Assembly: GCF_900113005.1 (NCBI RefSeq)
Contig: NZ_FONW01000013.1
Location: 1 to 64,000, forward strand
DNA from: Sunxiuqinia elliptica
Lineage (GTDB): Bacteria; Bacteroidota; Bacteroidia; Bacteroidales; Prolixibacteraceae
Length of the DNA: 64,000 nt
Direction: 5' to 3'
Shown: in pieces, positions 51,711-61,578 of the stretch
Layout of the letters: each line of letters starts with the position of its first letter
Position numbering within the stretch: position 1 is the first letter of the stretch
Program-made: the position numbers and the translations under genes
The notes under the pieces: model-generated
The model's database searches: none
What the model was told of the DNA's origin: nothing
The model's input: the letters and a program-made list of their open reading frames with translations, nothing else

Positions 51711-52284
51711 CAGATTGAGTGTCCCGTATTTTTTTCAATTCTTTGATAAAGTAGTCTAATTCTTTCTTGAATAACTGAAAATAGCTGGTTAGTGCATCAA
51801 TTTTTTCAAGAATAAAGTCATTTAAATCTTCGTCACTGGTCAGTTTCGTCAAGCGATCGAGGAACTCCCAGCGGTGATTTTCAAACCAGCTTTCGTAGCG
51901 CAGTTTTCTACGGCCTCCATATTGCTTGTAGTAATAGACATAGACATCGACTGCATGATCTTTGGTCGGTTCTTCCAACAAGCGCTGAAGCCCTCCGGAT
52001 ATGGCTCTCATCAGAAGCCAAAAACGATTGAATTCTTCACTGAATTCACATAAGTATTTTAAGTTCTTTATTTTGATGTAGAATTCGCGGATTTCGTGCT
52101 TGATCAGGTTGGTTTCCAGTTCATCAATAATATCAGGGACAGTCGCGATAAATTCTTCCACAAATTCGTTCTGAGTTTTTGAAGAATCATCTTTTGGTTG
52201 CTGCCCATATGCCTGCCCAAAATACTTGTAAAACCGTTCTGCTGGGGTCATATCACTCTTAATTGTAGAACTAATTTCAGACAT
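51703..52284 (-). CDS. Hypothetical helical protein
   Basis: This 193-aa cytoplasmic protein has no signal or membrane segment and is charged and helical throughout, with aromatic-rich stretches (RFYKYFGQAYGQQ, VDVYVYYYKQYGGRRKLRYE) and a C-terminal amphipathic helix (YFQLFKKELDYFIKELKKI). I recognise no family. It is monocistronic between two terminators, and its stop lies inside the terminator shared with the DUF2202 gene. Confidence 0.7.
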   Translation of the reverse strand: MSEISSTIKSDMTPAERFYKYFGQAYGQQPKDDSSKTQNEFVEEFIATVPDIIDELETNLIKHEIREFYIKIKNLKYLCEFSEEFNRFWLLMRAISGGLQRLLEEPTKDHAVDVYVYYYKQYGGRRKLRYESWFENHRWEFLDRLTKLTSDEDLNDFILEKIDALTSYFQLFKKELDYFIKELKKIRDTQSEK

Positions 52285-52617
52285 TTCTAATTAATTGTCA
52301 ATGGGTTATAGCTAGGACTTATTGAAAGCATACTTTTGGTTATCAATGCATAGGATACACTGACCAAAATAGAAAGAACCAATAACGGAAAACTAGGCTT
52401 CCCATTATTTCATAGGCCATGATGATTGCTGTTTTGGCTCGAAGATTTGGTTTTCTACTTCTGATGAAACAGGTGTTACAAGGTAATTGTTTAACATTTT
52501 GAATTATTAACGAAATAAAGAAGAAAGTATTGTAGCCTATCGGAAATAAAAGAGGAGCAAAAAAAACAGGAACCCTTTTCGAGAATTCCTGTTTGTATAT
52601 TTCGTTGAGATAATCTT
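52285..52617. terminator. Intergenic stretch containing the cysN terminator
   Basis: About 330 nt with no coding frame. At 52565-52595, AAACAGGAA pairs with TTCCTGTTT across a 13-nt loop; read on the minus strand it is followed by eight Ts, a good terminator for cysN. The left part should hold the promoter of the hypothetical gene ending at 51703. Confidence 0.8.
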
Positions 52618-54513
52618 TTAGAGTAGTGGGAAAATCTTCTGTTCCCGAAGGTATTGAATAACCGTTTCGGGATTTTTCCCGTTTAGAGCCGGGTCTAAAG
52701 TCAGTGCTGCATTCGCTGGTGTTTCAAAAGGCAGATCAACTCCAGGCACGTACTTCACCTTTTCATCCTTGTAAAGATCTGGTTTATTGTTTTTGCAATA
52801 ATCCAACGAGGCATCCATAAAGCACAGGTGGAAGCGTTCTTCACCAATGATTTCTGTTACTTGTTGGCGAATAGCTGCATCCGGAGAAATGAACGAGCAG
52901 ATCGTGATAATTCCCTGATCGTTTAGCAAGCGAGACACTTCGGCAACACGACGAAGGTGCTCTGCACGATCGGTTGGAGAATAGTCCAGCTCTTTAGACA
53001 AACCAGAGCGGATCGAGCTACCATCAAGCAGCACAACAGTGGCTCCCATGTCAAACAATTGTTTTTCTAAACTGAAAGCAAATTCATTTTTTCCTGAACC
53101 ATGCAGGCCAGTCACCCAAATTGTTGCCCCTTTTTGGTTGTAGCGTTTTTGGTATTCGTCCGTTGAAATTAGCCCTTCACCTCGCTTGATTTGTTCACGG
53201 TGCTTATCGCTAATCTTTGAAGGAAGATCATCGGCGCTTAGCTTGTCAATAATCATTCCTACGGCAACAGTATTGTTGGTTACTGGGTGAATCAGCACAA
53301 ATGCTCCGGTGTTTTTATTTTTCTTATAAGGATCGAAATAAATTGGTTTGTTGGTGGTAAATACCACACGGCCAATTTCATTCAATTCAAAAAAGTCAAT
53401 CTCCGATTTTTGCAAGGTATTGACATCAACCTTGTATTTGATTTTGTCAATTCGGGTTTTTGTGGTGTTGTTGGCATGTTTAATGAAAAATTGTGTGCTT
53501 GGATCCATCGGTTTTTCATCCATCCAAACCAACATGGCTTCAAAGTGTCGTTCAACTCGTGGTAAGTTATCCGGGTAAACGATCATGTCGCCACGTGAAA
53601 TGTCAATCTCGTCATCCAAGGTAATTGTTACTGCCTGTGGGGGGAATGCTTCATCAAGTTCCCCATCATAGGTTGTAATGCTTTTAATGGTTGATTTTTT
53701 CTTAGAGGGCAATACCATGATTTCCTCTCCCTTGCGAACGACCCCGGAAGCAATTCTCGATGAGAATCCTCGGAAATCACGATCAGGACGCAATACGTAT
53801 TGAACCGGATAACGGAAGTCGTCGAAATTACGGTCAGAACTGATGTGTACAGATTCCAGGAATTCCAGCATGGACTTGCCTTTGTACCAGCTCATGCGGT
53901 CAGAGCGTTCAACAACATTATCGCCTTTCAAAGCAGATAGTGGAATGAAGTTAACATCTGGAATGTCCAGTTGGGTCACAAAGTTCTTGTAATCTTCGCA
54001 AATGTCATCAAAAACTTGTTGGTCAAAATCGACCAAGTCCATTTTGTTTACGGCCAATACGACATGCTTAATTCCCAACAAAGAAACCAAGAAGGTATGG
54101 CGACGCGTTTGCGTAATTACACCTTTGGTTGCATCAATCAGAATAATCGCCAGGTTGGCTGTCGATGCTCCGGTAACCATGTTCCGGGTATATTGTTCGT
54201 GTCCGGGGGTGTCAGCAATAATAAACTTCCGTTTGTTGGTTGAGAAGTAGCGGTAAGCTACGTCGATGGTGATTCCTTGTTCTCTTTCGGCTTTTAGGCC
54301 ATCGAGCAACAGGGCGTAGTCAATATCTTCTCCAGCGTGTCCCACCCGCTTGCTGTCTCGCTCTAAAGCAGCCAGTTGGTCTTCGTAAAGTCGTTTACTA
54401 TCAAACAATAAGCGTCCGATTAATGTCGATTTTCCATCGTCAACCGAACCAGCTGTTAGTAATCGCAACAGGTCTTTTTTTTCGTCCTGGTCAAGAAATG
54501 CCTTTATATCCAT
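52618..54513 (-). CDS. cysN: Sulfate adenylyltransferase subunit 1 fused to an atypical APS-kinase-like domain
   Basis: This protein is 631 aa from the ATG at 54513 (a TTG 18 nt upstream is in frame). The GTPase half is intact: [32 protein letters not shown] and NKMD, followed by EF-Tu-like beta-barrel domains to about residue 440. The C-terminal roughly 180 residues resemble CysC, but its P-loop reads GLHGSGKN (Ser/Thr replaced by Asn), the usual DGDNVRHGL is DGSSIRSGL, and the SPHRAER-type substrate loop is SPDAAIR. With CysD it makes adenylyl sulfate (APS) from sulfate, coupled to GTP hydrolysis. The kinase half may be altered or inactive. It is downstream of cysD in the same transcript. 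Confidence 0.93.
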   Translation of the reverse strand: MDIKAFLDQDEKKDLLRLLTAGSVDDGKSTLIGRLLFDSKRLYEDQLAALERDSKRVGHAGEDIDYALLLDGLKAEREQGITIDVAYRYFSTNKRKFIIADTPGHEQYTRNMVTGASTANLAIILIDATKGVITQTRRHTFLVSLLGIKHVVLAVNKMDLVDFDQQVFDDICEDYKNFVTQLDIPDVNFIPLSALKGDNVVERSDRMSWYKGKSMLEFLESVHISSDRNFDDFRYPVQYVLRPDRDFRGFSSRIASGVVRKGEEIMVLPSKKKSTIKSITTYDGELDEAFPPQAVTITLDDEIDISRGDMIVYPDNLPRVERHFEAMLVWMDEKPMDPSTQFFIKHANNTTKTRIDKIKYKVDVNTLQKSEIDFFELNEIGRVVFTTNKPIYFDPYKKNKNTGAFVLIHPVTNNTVAVGMIIDKLSADDLPSKISDKHREQIKRGEGLISTDEYQKRYNQKGATIWVTGLHGSGKNEFAFSLEKQLFDMGATVVLLDGSSIRSGLSKELDYSPTDRAEHLRRVAEVSRLLNDQGIITICSFISPDAAIRQQVTEIIGEERFHLCFMDASLDYCKNNKPDLYKDEKVKYVPGVDLPFETPANAALTLDPALNGKNPETVIQYLREQKIFPLL

Positions 54514-54569
54514 GGGTAATCTAATCTTCAATTAATAAATGTGATTTTTCAGGAGTGGTGATTTCAATT

Positions 54570-55478
54570 TTAGAAATATCCTTCCCGTTTTTTCTGCTCC
54601 ATACTGCCTTCCTGGTCAAAGTCAATAACCCGGGTGGTACGCTCAGAAACCGTTACGGTCATCATTTCTTCCACAATCTTTTCGATGGTGTCAGCCTCTG
54701 ACTCAATGGCTCCGGTAAGCGGATAACATCCGAGTGTTCGGAAACGTACTTTTTTCATTTCTGCCTTTTCGGCCAACTCTTTGGGCATCCGGTCATCGTC
54801 AACCATAATTAAGTTGCCATCAACTTCAACCACAGGTCTTTCTTTGGCATAATATAACGGAACAATTGGGATGTTTTCCAGACGAATGTACTGCCAAACA
54901 TCAAGTTCTGTCCAGTTCGAAATTGGGAAAACACGAATTGATTCTCCTTTATGAACTTTGGCATTGTAGATATCCCAAAGCTCAGGACGCTGATTTTTGG
55001 GATCCCATTGGTGAAATTTATCTCGGAATGAGAAAATCCGTTCTTTGGCACGAGATTTTTCCTCATCTCTTCGGGCGCCTCCAAAGGCTGCATCAAACTT
55101 ATATTTTGAAAGACCTTCAAGCAGCGCCTGTGTTTTCATCACATCGGTGTGTACTTTACTTCCGTGGGTGAATGGACCAACACCACTTTCAAACCCTTCT
55201 TTGTTGTAGTGGGTAATTAGGTCCCAGCCTTTTTCTTTGGCATAATTGTCACGGAACTCAACCATCTCACGAAATTTCCACTTGGAGTCAATGTGCATTA
55301 ACGGAAATGGAACTTTTCCCGGGTAGAATGCTTTTTCTGCCAGTCGCACCATTACAGAGGAGTCTTTCCCGATGGAGTAAAGCATCACGGGGTTTTCAAA
55401 TTCAGCGGCCACCTCACGGATAATATGAATGGCTTCGGCTTCTAATTCACGCAGGTGAGTCAGATTGTATTTATTCAT
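54570..55478 (-). CDS. cysD: Sulfate adenylyltransferase subunit 2
   Basis: This 302-aa protein is an adenine nucleotide alpha hydrolase (PP-loop) enzyme with the motif [16 protein letters not shown] near residue 33, [20 protein letters not shown] and [15 protein letters not shown], all typical of CysD. It adenylates sulfate together with CysN, whose start lies 57 nt downstream. The SLC13-type transporter gene precedes it, giving a transport-activation unit. No cysH, cysI or cysQ lies in the window, so the fate of APS (assimilation or sulfation) is not shown. Confidence 0.96.
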   Translation of the reverse strand: MNKYNLTHLRELEAEAIHIIREVAAEFENPVMLYSIGKDSSVMVRLAEKAFYPGKVPFPLMHIDSKWKFREMVEFRDNYAKEKGWDLITHYNKEGFESGVGPFTHGSKVHTDVMKTQALLEGLSKYKFDAAFGGARRDEEKSRAKERIFSFRDKFHQWDPKNQRPELWDIYNAKVHKGESIRVFPISNWTELDVWQYIRLENIPIVPLYYAKERPVVEVDGNLIMVDDDRMPKELAEKAEMKKVRFRTLGCYPLTGAIESEADTIEKIVEEMMTVTVSERTTRVIDFDQEGSMEQKKREGYF

Positions 55479-55591
55479 GATAAGGATTTTTCAAAATACA
55501 TTTGCAACAGGTGAGTTGCGATAACTAATCAGCCTGCAAAAATAACCATTCTATTCGAAGTTTAATGCGTATTAACTCTTATTCTACCAAT

Positions 55592-57397
55592 TTAGAACGG
55601 CCAAATCATTGGAATTAGAATAATTGAGATGATAAAAGCAACGATGTTCATGGGTAATCCGACCTTGGTGTAGTCGCCAAATCGATAGTTTCCCAAGCCC
55701 TGGACGAGCAAATTGGTTTGGTAGCCAATTGGAGATGAAAAACTGGCTGAAGCAGCGATACAAATGGCAATGAAAAAGGGTTTCGGATCGACACCCATTT
55801 GAGTGGCAGCAGAGTAGGCAATAGGAAAGACCAGCGCTGCTGCTGCGTTGTTGGTAATAATCTCCGTAAAAATGGTTGTAATCAGGTAAATGGTGATTAG
55901 CACGCCCAAGGGGCCAAATGATTTTGAAAAATTAATTGCTGTTGTCGCAATGCTGTCTGCAGCTCCTGAGTTTTGAAGGGCTTTACTTACGCCAAAAGCA
56001 CAGGCAATGGTGATCAGGACATCCCATGAAATGGCTTTGGTGTATTTTCGGTTGGGTAGAACATTGATCCAGGCCATGAGCACGGCAACAATAGAGGCAA
56101 AGTAGAACATATCCATTTGGTTGCCTCCAACCTCAGGAAGGTATCGGCCAACGGTTGCTCCCAGAATCATCAGTAAAACCAACAGAATGGCAAACAATCG
56201 CTGTCCTTTGTATCGCGGGGGAGGAATTTCTCCAATGAAGGAGGTGAGGTAAAAACCAGTAGATTCCCCCCAGTTCTTAATGAAGTTTTCATTGGTCAGC
56301 AGCACCAAGCTGTCTCCCGCTTTCATCCGAAAAGCGCCAACGTTGGTTGTAATGGCTTCACCATTGCGATAAACCGCCAACACCTCTGCTTGGTAGTGGT
56401 TTAAAAAGTCAAATTCATCGACAGTCTTATTAATCCCGGGAAATCGAGGGGCAATAACAGCCTCAATTTGTTTGATATCCGTGCTTTTATAGAATTTGCC
56501 AAAACCTTTCAATGCTTTAAATTCAAGCTTTCGCAAGGGGAGAAGATTAACCAGGTGTTCCGATTTTACCGCGATAACCAATTTGTCATCCTGTTCAAGA
56601 ATGAACTTTCCTCTACGGGTATCAATAATTTCATGATCTCGCTCAATCGAATGAATGATAATATTCTTTAATTGGTGCGAGCGTCCATTGCTAATTTCTT
56701 CGCCAGCTAATGAGCTATTGGCAGGAAGCGTGGCATCCAGAAAATATTCTTTATAGTCTAGCCGGTCGCGTTTGTTGTTGTCCTTTTCTCCCGGAAGTAA
56801 GCGGTGCCCAATAAAAGCAAGGTATATAAATCCGGCTAAGGCAATCCAAATGCCAACTTTCCCGAGCTCAAACATGTGGAGCCCTGAAAACCCATTTTCC
56901 AGCATCAAACCATGAACAACCAAGTTGGTTGACGTTCCAATCAGCGTACAAATGCCGCCTAAAATTGTTGCGTAAGAAAGAGGGATCAGAAACTTTTGAG
57001 GTGAGAGGTTCATTTTCTCTGCCCAGTTTTTTACCATTGGAGCAAAAATGATCACCACAGGGGTATTGTTCAAAAAAGCTGAAATGAATGAAACAGGAAG
57101 GAGTATTTTAGTTAGAATGATGGGCATTTTGCCTCTGCGCTTCGGAAGAAAAGTGCGGGCAACAATATTCAACGCTCCGGTTTGCCTGACGCCTTCACTA
57201 ACCAGAAAAAGAACAGCTACGGTGAGCATGCCTTTATTGGAGAATCCTGCTAAACTTTCTTCAGTGGTAACAACTCCAGCTGCCATTAATACGGTGAGCG
57301 CGGAGAAGAGTAAGAGGCCTGGACGCATCCAGTCATAAATCAGGGCTATTATCATTAAGACGATAACACCAAGCACAAAATAGCCTTCAAGAGTCAT
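55592..57397 (-). CDS. SLC13/DASS-family permease with two TrkA-C domains (probable sulfate transporter)
   Basis: This protein is 601 aa from the ATG at 57397 (a TTG 21 nt upstream is in frame). N-terminal membrane helices fall at about 1-190, including FISAFLNNTPVVIIFAPMVKN and SYATILGGICTLIGTSTNLV. A cytoplasmic insertion at about 200-385 contains two RCK/TrkA-C-like domains (LEQDDKLVIAVKSEHL; MKAGDSLVLLTNENFI), and the second half of the transporter follows (FTEIITNNAAAALVFPI, SFSSPIGYQTNLLVQGLGNY). This architecture matches SAC1-like sulfate/anion permeases. The position upstream of cysD and cysN supports sulfate as substrate. Confidence 0.92.
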   Translation of the reverse strand: MTLEGYFVLGVIVLMIIALIYDWMRPGLLLFSALTVLMAAGVVTTEESLAGFSNKGMLTVAVLFLVSEGVRQTGALNIVARTFLPKRRGKMPIILTKILLPVSFISAFLNNTPVVIIFAPMVKNWAEKMNLSPQKFLIPLSYATILGGICTLIGTSTNLVVHGLMLENGFSGLHMFELGKVGIWIALAGFIYLAFIGHRLLPGEKDNNKRDRLDYKEYFLDATLPANSSLAGEEISNGRSHQLKNIIIHSIERDHEIIDTRRGKFILEQDDKLVIAVKSEHLVNLLPLRKLEFKALKGFGKFYKSTDIKQIEAVIAPRFPGINKTVDEFDFLNHYQAEVLAVYRNGEAITTNVGAFRMKAGDSLVLLTNENFIKNWGESTGFYLTSFIGEIPPPRYKGQRLFAILLVLLMILGATVGRYLPEVGGNQMDMFYFASIVAVLMAWINVLPNRKYTKAISWDVLITIACAFGVSKALQNSGAADSIATTAINFSKSFGPLGVLITIYLITTIFTEIITNNAAAALVFPIAYSAATQMGVDPKPFFIAICIAASASFSSPIGYQTNLLVQGLGNYRFGDYTKVGLPMNIVAFIISIILIPMIWPF

Positions 57398-57636
57398 TGA
57401 CGGTGATTTTTCAAACAAATGTAAGTGTATTTACTAAATCTCCTATGGAGTGAAATACGTATTTGCCCAACAGAAAAATATTTGAATTTTTTTTTCAGTT
57501 GTAAATTACTCATTTTCTTGTTTTTGTTTTTACTCAAGAAAAATTTATGTCGATTTTAATAAAATTTGTTTTGCGATTTAGGTTGAAAAGCATACTTTTG
57601 CAACGCCTTTAAACAATAAGGGCAGTCATACAGGAT

Positions 57637-57712
57637 GACTCAGTAGCTCAGCTGGTAGAGCACATCCCTTTTAAGGATGGGGTCCTGGGTTCGAACCCCA
57701 GCTGAGTCACCA
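57637..57712 (+). tRNA. tRNA-Lys (anticodon TTT)
   Basis: A full cloverleaf of 76 nt: acceptor GACTCAG/CTGAGTC, D arm GCTC...GAGC, anticodon arm CATCC-CTTTTAA-GGATG (anticodon TTT) and T arm CTGGG-TTCGAAC-CCCAG. Discriminator A and CCA are encoded. It is followed immediately by a terminator. Confidence 0.98.
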
Positions 57713-57715
57713 AGT

Positions 57716-57752
57716 AAAAGCGCTTAAATCGATGATTTGAGCGCTTTTTTAT
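57716..57752 (+). terminator. Terminator after tRNA-Lys
   Basis: The stem pairs AAAAGCGCTTAAATC with GATTTGAGCGCTTTT (one G-U) around a 3-nt GAT loop, then further Ts. It begins 4 nt after the CCA end. Confidence 0.94.
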
Positions 57753-57860
57753 TTTTAGGGAATTTGTCAAATTATGCGTGCTGCCAATAAAGGGGAGAAG
57801 CACCTATTCTTTAGTCTAATTTCTTAATTGAAAATCGAAACACGGCGGTTGAAGTACATT

Positions 57861-58331
57861 TTATTCGGGTTTCTCCAATCGATACCGGATGAATTGTTCC
57901 CCTTCAACTTCTAATTCGCCATCCTCCTTGAATCCCAGCCGGAATAAGCCCTTGATACGTGTTCTCGTAGGTGGAAATAACACGGTTACTGACATTAGTC
58001 CCATCTCGCCAAAGGCTTTGCCTATTATCTTTTTGTATAAGATTTTTCCTAAGCCCCAGTAAGTTGGATGCAATACCAATGCCAGGTCAGCTTCTCCATT
58101 CTCAGGTTGCAATCCACCCCAGCCAGCAAACAGGCCGTTAACGATAAATGCCCACGGACCGTAGCCATGTTCAAGCCATAGTAATTCCTTGGCTTCAATA
58201 AACTTATCACAAACGCTTTCCGTGAAGTCATCTTTCAATAAAGGCATTTGTCGTCTCACCAACTGATTATTCATCAATTCAATAATCTCAGATTTTTCAA
58301 CCTCGCTTAGTCGTTTAAATTCAATATTCAT
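57861..58331 (-). CDS. GNAT-family N-acetyltransferase
   Basis: This 156-aa protein has the GNAT core at about 50-140: ADLALVLHPTYWGLGKILYK contains the acetyl-CoA-binding region (Q/R-x-x-G-x-G/A variant, G-L-G-K) and GLFRLGFKEDGELEVEGE is the C-terminal signature. The substrate is unknown. It is a single gene downstream of the tRNA on the opposite strand. Confidence 0.82.
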   Translation of the reverse strand: MNIEFKRLSEVEKSEIIELMNNQLVRRQMPLLKDDFTESVCDKFIEAKELLWLEHGYGPWAFIVNGLFAGWGGLQPENGEADLALVLHPTYWGLGKILYKKIIGKAFGEMGLMSVTVLFPPTRTRIKGLFRLGFKEDGELEVEGEQFIRYRLEKPE

Positions 58332-58445
58332 TTTTTTTTTTGATGATTGCTAGCAGTCAGTTGTTTGAATCGTGGATTGGGTGAAAGGAATCCTCCCTAT
58401 TTACCGCACTTCATGACTTGTATAAAATGATAGTTACTAGCGTGA

Positions 58446-59444
58446 TTATATTATATTCTTGTTTTCATTTAAGTAAATAAGCGCTTCTCGAATTGCTTCG
58501 GGACCCTTTTTCGGATTGTATCCCAATTCTCTTTCCGATTTACGAATATCCATGTCTTGTTTTAGTTTGTAGTACATTCTAACTTGAGATTTGAGCATCA
58601 TCGGTTCTTTTTTGTTAAACTTTGACATTAACTCAAAAACGGAGGCACTTAGATGAAGCATCCTTTTTGACATTTTAAAGGGTGTTTTTAATTGTAGTTC
58701 TGGAAAAAGTTCTTGTGCGATGTGTATAACCTCTGTAAGCCCCACCGCTTTAGAGGTCCCTAGTCCATATCGTTCCCCTTTTTTTCCATGTATCGCTGCT
58801 AAGTAACAGCCTTCTGCAACGTCCTTAACATCGACCCAATTGATGTAAAACTGACTGTCAGCAAACAGCTCTTTATTTAAGGCCATCCGAAGCATTTTGT
58901 GAGAAGGAGTTAGGCGTACCGCGTGGGAGCCAATCATTGCAGATGGGCAAACACTTACCATATTCAGCTTATTTTTCTTAGCGATTTCCCAAGCTAGTTT
59001 TTCACTGTCTATTTTTGACCGATAATAGATGTTCTCTTTTTCATCGTTGAAAATGTCAGGATTCATGGGAAGTTTTTTGCGTGCAATTGCAGCAATAGAA
59101 CTTACATATACAATTTTCTTTATACCCTTTTCAGCCGCAGCCTCCATTATATTGCGTGTAGCTGTCATATTTGCTTCATAAATATCTTTTTGCGAATTTG
59201 GAGTCCATAGTTTAAACACAGCAGCAACTTGAAATAAGATATCTACACCATCTAAGGCTGATAACAACGAGTTTTTATCAAGCAAATCAGCATAAGTTGG
59301 TTGGAAATCTAAGTCGTTAAATGGTTCTTTGTCTTTTGTATTTCGGACAGTTCCCTTAACGTTTGCTCCTTTTTTAAGCAGATTTCGTAATAGGTTATTT
59401 CCTAAATGCCCATTTACTCCGGTAATTAATACTGTTTCTTTCAT
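58446..59444 (-). CDS. NAD(P)-dependent epimerase/dehydratase-type short-chain reductase
   Basis: This protein is 332 aa from the ATG at 59444. The Rossmann motif LITGVNGHLGNNLL (G-x-x-G-x-x-G) is followed by VYVSSIAAIA and the catalytic Y-x-x-x-K in YYRSKIDSEK. The extended-SDR layout and FQPTYADLLDKNSLLSALDG-like segments resemble dihydroflavonol-4-reductase-type enzymes. The substrate is unknown. The Crp/Fnr-type gene 64 nt upstream on the same strand may regulate it. Confidence 0.88.
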   Translation of the reverse strand: MKETVLITGVNGHLGNNLLRNLLKKGANVKGTVRNTKDKEPFNDLDFQPTYADLLDKNSLLSALDGVDILFQVAAVFKLWTPNSQKDIYEANMTATRNIMEAAAEKGIKKIVYVSSIAAIARKKLPMNPDIFNDEKENIYYRSKIDSEKLAWEIAKKNKLNMVSVCPSAMIGSHAVRLTPSHKMLRMALNKELFADSQFYINWVDVKDVAEGCYLAAIHGKKGERYGLGTSKAVGLTEVIHIAQELFPELQLKTPFKMSKRMLHLSASVFELMSKFNKKEPMMLKSQVRMYYKLKQDMDIRKSERELGYNPKKGPEAIREALIYLNENKNII

Positions 59445-59508
59445 ACTCACTTAAATTAGTTTGAGACGTAAAAGTGAGGTGAAACGAAAGAAATTTGAAT
59501 AACAATTG

Positions 59509-60084
59509 TTAGGAAATGCCTAGCTGATTTCTTAATCGACTCAATGATTCAGGCTTTATGCCTAAATACGATGCGAGATAGATAACGGGCACATTTTGAA
59601 CAATATCGGGTTTCTCGTTAAGCAACTTCTGGTACCTTTCTTTAGCACTTAGCTTTGCAAAGCCCAGCAAACGTTCTTCTTTGCTTAAGATGTCCTTTTT
59701 TAAGAATTTCATCCCCAATTGAAACCATTGTATGTTTTGCAAACACAGCCGCTCAAAAGATTCCTCTGATATTTTACAAACTATTGTATCCGTAATGCAT
59801 TGGATGTTTTCATAGGCTTTCTCACTTTTGAGAAGGCTATACATTGATGCCGCTAAATCTCCTTCCCGGTATAGTTCGGTCGTTATTTCTTCTCCATGTT
59901 CCGATAAATGATAGCTACGGATGTAGCCATCCAAAACCAGGTAAAAGAACTTGGAGTTGGTATTTTCTTTTACCAAAAAGTCTTTCTTTTTATACTGCTC
60001 AATAAAGAAATAATCTTCAACAACAAAGTCTTTGGCTATCCTGATTTGATAATACTTCTCTAAATGTGCGATTAGTTTATTCAT
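59509..60084 (-). CDS. Crp/Fnr-family cyclic-nucleotide-binding-type regulator
   Basis: This 191-aa protein has a cNMP-binding beta-roll at about 20-115 (KKKDFLVKENTNSKFFYLVL, SEHGEEITTELYREGDLAAS). A C-terminal HTH at about 150-190 has VIYLASYLGIKPESLSRLRN as its recognition segment. It is the common Bacteroidota short Crp type and has no Fnr cysteine cluster. It probably controls the adjacent reductase gene. It marks the left border of the atypical array that starts at 60127. Confidence 0.9.
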   Translation of the reverse strand: MNKLIAHLEKYYQIRIAKDFVVEDYFFIEQYKKKDFLVKENTNSKFFYLVLDGYIRSYHLSEHGEEITTELYREGDLAASMYSLLKSEKAYENIQCITDTIVCKISEESFERLCLQNIQWFQLGMKFLKKDILSKEERLLGFAKLSAKERYQKLLNEKPDIVQNVPVIYLASYLGIKPESLSRLRNQLGIS

Positions 60085-60126
60085 GACTTGCTGTTCGCTT
60101 GTATACGCCTGGTTCGTGCCAGCTTT

Positions 60127-60462
60127 CTAATACGTATTTTCAATTTTCCTTTCTTCGATGATCAAATTTTGAAGCGCCTTTAATTCCTTATTGTAATTCA
60201 CATTTTCTTCTTCACTTTTTTTAAGTACGGATAAAGTTTCAACGACGAATTTGTCCTCTCCATAGTTGTTCCAATCGCTTTGCAAGTCTTTGTTTTTGTG
60301 GTTTCCAAATTTAAGTTCCATGCGATGGCGGTTCCACTTCGACTCTATGTCAACACTGTTGTCGACCAAAACTTTCTCATTAACGGTGCATTTTACTTGA
60401 AAAACGCCCATCGGAAATTCCATTTGTTTGTATTGGTCCTTAAGTTCTTTCTTTGTTTTCAT
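60127..60462 (-). CDS. Small GIY-YIG-nuclease-like protein (degenerate)
   Basis: This 111-aa protein carries a segment (MGVFQVKCTVNEKVLVDNSV, WNRHRMELKFGNHKNKDLQS, DWNNYGEDKFVVETL) that aligns in layout with small single-domain GIY-YIG family proteins. The GIY and YIG tripeptides are replaced (G-V-F and V-L-V) and the catalytic Arg/Glu set is not clear, so nuclease activity is doubtful. It is the first of a run of small minus-strand genes with structured intergenic DNA. A short TATACAAGCGA block, like the conserved TACAAGTGA arm found further on, lies beyond its stop. Confidence 0.65.
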   Translation of the reverse strand: MKTKKELKDQYKQMEFPMGVFQVKCTVNEKVLVDNSVDIESKWNRHRMELKFGNHKNKDLQSDWNNYGEDKFVVETLSVLKKSEEENVNYNKELKALQNLIIEERKIENTY

Positions 60463-60689
60463 CTATATAAGTTCGAATTGGGTTATGACTATTTTTCTGT
60501 TAAAAAAGGTCTGTATGAAGCGTAGGGCGATTTTTCCTTACTAACTTCCTAAATAGATAAGAGTGAAAGCGGTGTTTTTGTTTTTGACTTTTCAATTTTA
60601 AAGCCAAGTTTGCGATTTGTTGTTGAAGCTGCAATTCAAACCAAAACGAGTCGGTTTACTTATGCCTTATTGGTTATTGTTGGTAACCG

Positions 60690-61175
60690 TTATTTGTTTT
60701 TTTCAAGTTTCTCAATTCGTTCTTCAATCTTCTTCAATTCCTTTAATAAAGAGTCCTTCTTAATAAGGTCACCTTCTGTTATTTCGAGCAAGTCTTTACC
60801 GATTGTCATAAATGTATTTACAATGCTTGAATCTTGAATTATTCCTTGTTGGATTTCTGTCAGTACAATTGGTTCGATGTCTGGGTTTTCATTAATTCCA
60901 ATTGCTTTAAGTCCAAAAATATTCTGCGAAAACAAAACGAATTCTATCTTCTCCGGTAGAGTTATTTCTTTTGAGATACCAATGTCAACCAGTAATTTAC
61001 CATTTGGTGCAATTTCTACTTTGTCAACATTACCAATTTCAACTCCTTTATACAAAACATCAGCGTCAACTAAGAGTCCGTTTAATTCTTCAAATTCTAT
61101 TGTAATAGTCTGTTTGGGCGAACATGAATAAATACCAAGTACCAAAAGTGCTAAAAGAATTTTTAGGTTATTCAT
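60690..61175 (-). CDS. MCE/MlaD-domain lipoprotein
   Basis: This protein is 161 aa from the ATG at 61175, which places a lipobox (LGIYSCS, Cys about 18) after a short hydrophobic stretch; the open frame extends to 61205 without signal features. An MlaD-like domain spans about 25-100 (ITIEFEELNGLLVDADVLYK, GVEIGNVDKVEI), followed by a C-terminal coiled coil (KKDSLLKELKKIEERIEKLE). MCE proteins bind lipids and shuttle them across the periplasm as part of ABC systems, but no permease or ATPase gene is nearby. It is an isolated gene in the cassette-like array, flanked by GGTTACCAAC on one side and GTTGGTAACC on the other. Confidence 0.8.
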   Translation of the reverse strand: MNNLKILLALLVLGIYSCSPKQTITIEFEELNGLLVDADVLYKGVEIGNVDKVEIAPNGKLLVDIGISKEITLPEKIEFVLFSQNIFGLKAIGINENPDIEPIVLTEIQQGIIQDSSIVNTFMTIGKDLLEITEGDLIKKDSLLKELKKIEERIEKLEKNK

Positions 61176-61194
61176 TATAAGTCTGGATTTTTTT

Positions 61195-61280
61195 ATGGTT
61201 ACCAACGGTCACTTGTATGTTGTCGGGCGGGATTTCCAACAGAAATCCTGTCAGACCGCTAAAAACCTGCCTGGCATATG
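61195..61280. repeat. Structured intergenic repeat, copy A
   Basis: The left arm GGTCACTTGTATGTTGTCGG begins at 61208 and recurs with one change at 62811. It is followed by a perfect 7-bp hairpin GGATTTC-caaca-GAAATCC (61230-61248) and a GC-rich imperfect right arm. GTTACCAAC at 61198-61206 is the outer boundary. Confidence 0.65.
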
Positions 61281-61300
61281 ACGATTTTTGTAGGGCTTTT

Positions 61301-61528
61301 TTAATATTTCATTGTTAAGTAAATTATTATCATTAAAAATCCTGCTCCAATAATTCTATTTACAAATTCATGTCCGGCAAAATCAAACCAGTCATCTGAA
61401 TCATTTGGCCCTCTTAAATATTCTTTAAACGTAAATTTCTTTTTCCTCGCAATTGTTCTCCAAATTGTGCCATAAATCCACCTTACAACCGCTCCAATAA
61501 AATTAAATATTTCAGCTCCGATTCCCAT
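61301..61528 (-). CDS. Small membrane protein, unknown
   Basis: This 75-aa protein has hydrophobic segments at both ends (IFNFIGAVVRWIYGTIWRTI; IIGAGFLMIIIYLTMKY) and a charged middle (ARKKKFTFKEYLRGPNDSDD). No family is recognised. It has an ATG start, the same strand as its neighbours, and is followed by structured repeat A. In cassette arrays such small membrane proteins are common, but no function can be assigned. Confidence 0.6.
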   Translation of the reverse strand: MGIGAEIFNFIGAVVRWIYGTIWRTIARKKKFTFKEYLRGPNDSDDWFDFAGHEFVNRIIGAGFLMIIIYLTMKY

Positions 61529-61578
61529 TACTCAGTTGTCTCTGATTATTCCCAATGGTATTGAAATTTTGTAAGCAA

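Noticed and set aside
57637-60084. tRNA-Lys as the attachment site of a genomic island leading to the array
   Set aside because: No integrase and no repeated tRNA 3' end were found downstream in the window, and ordinary genes lie between the tRNA and the array.
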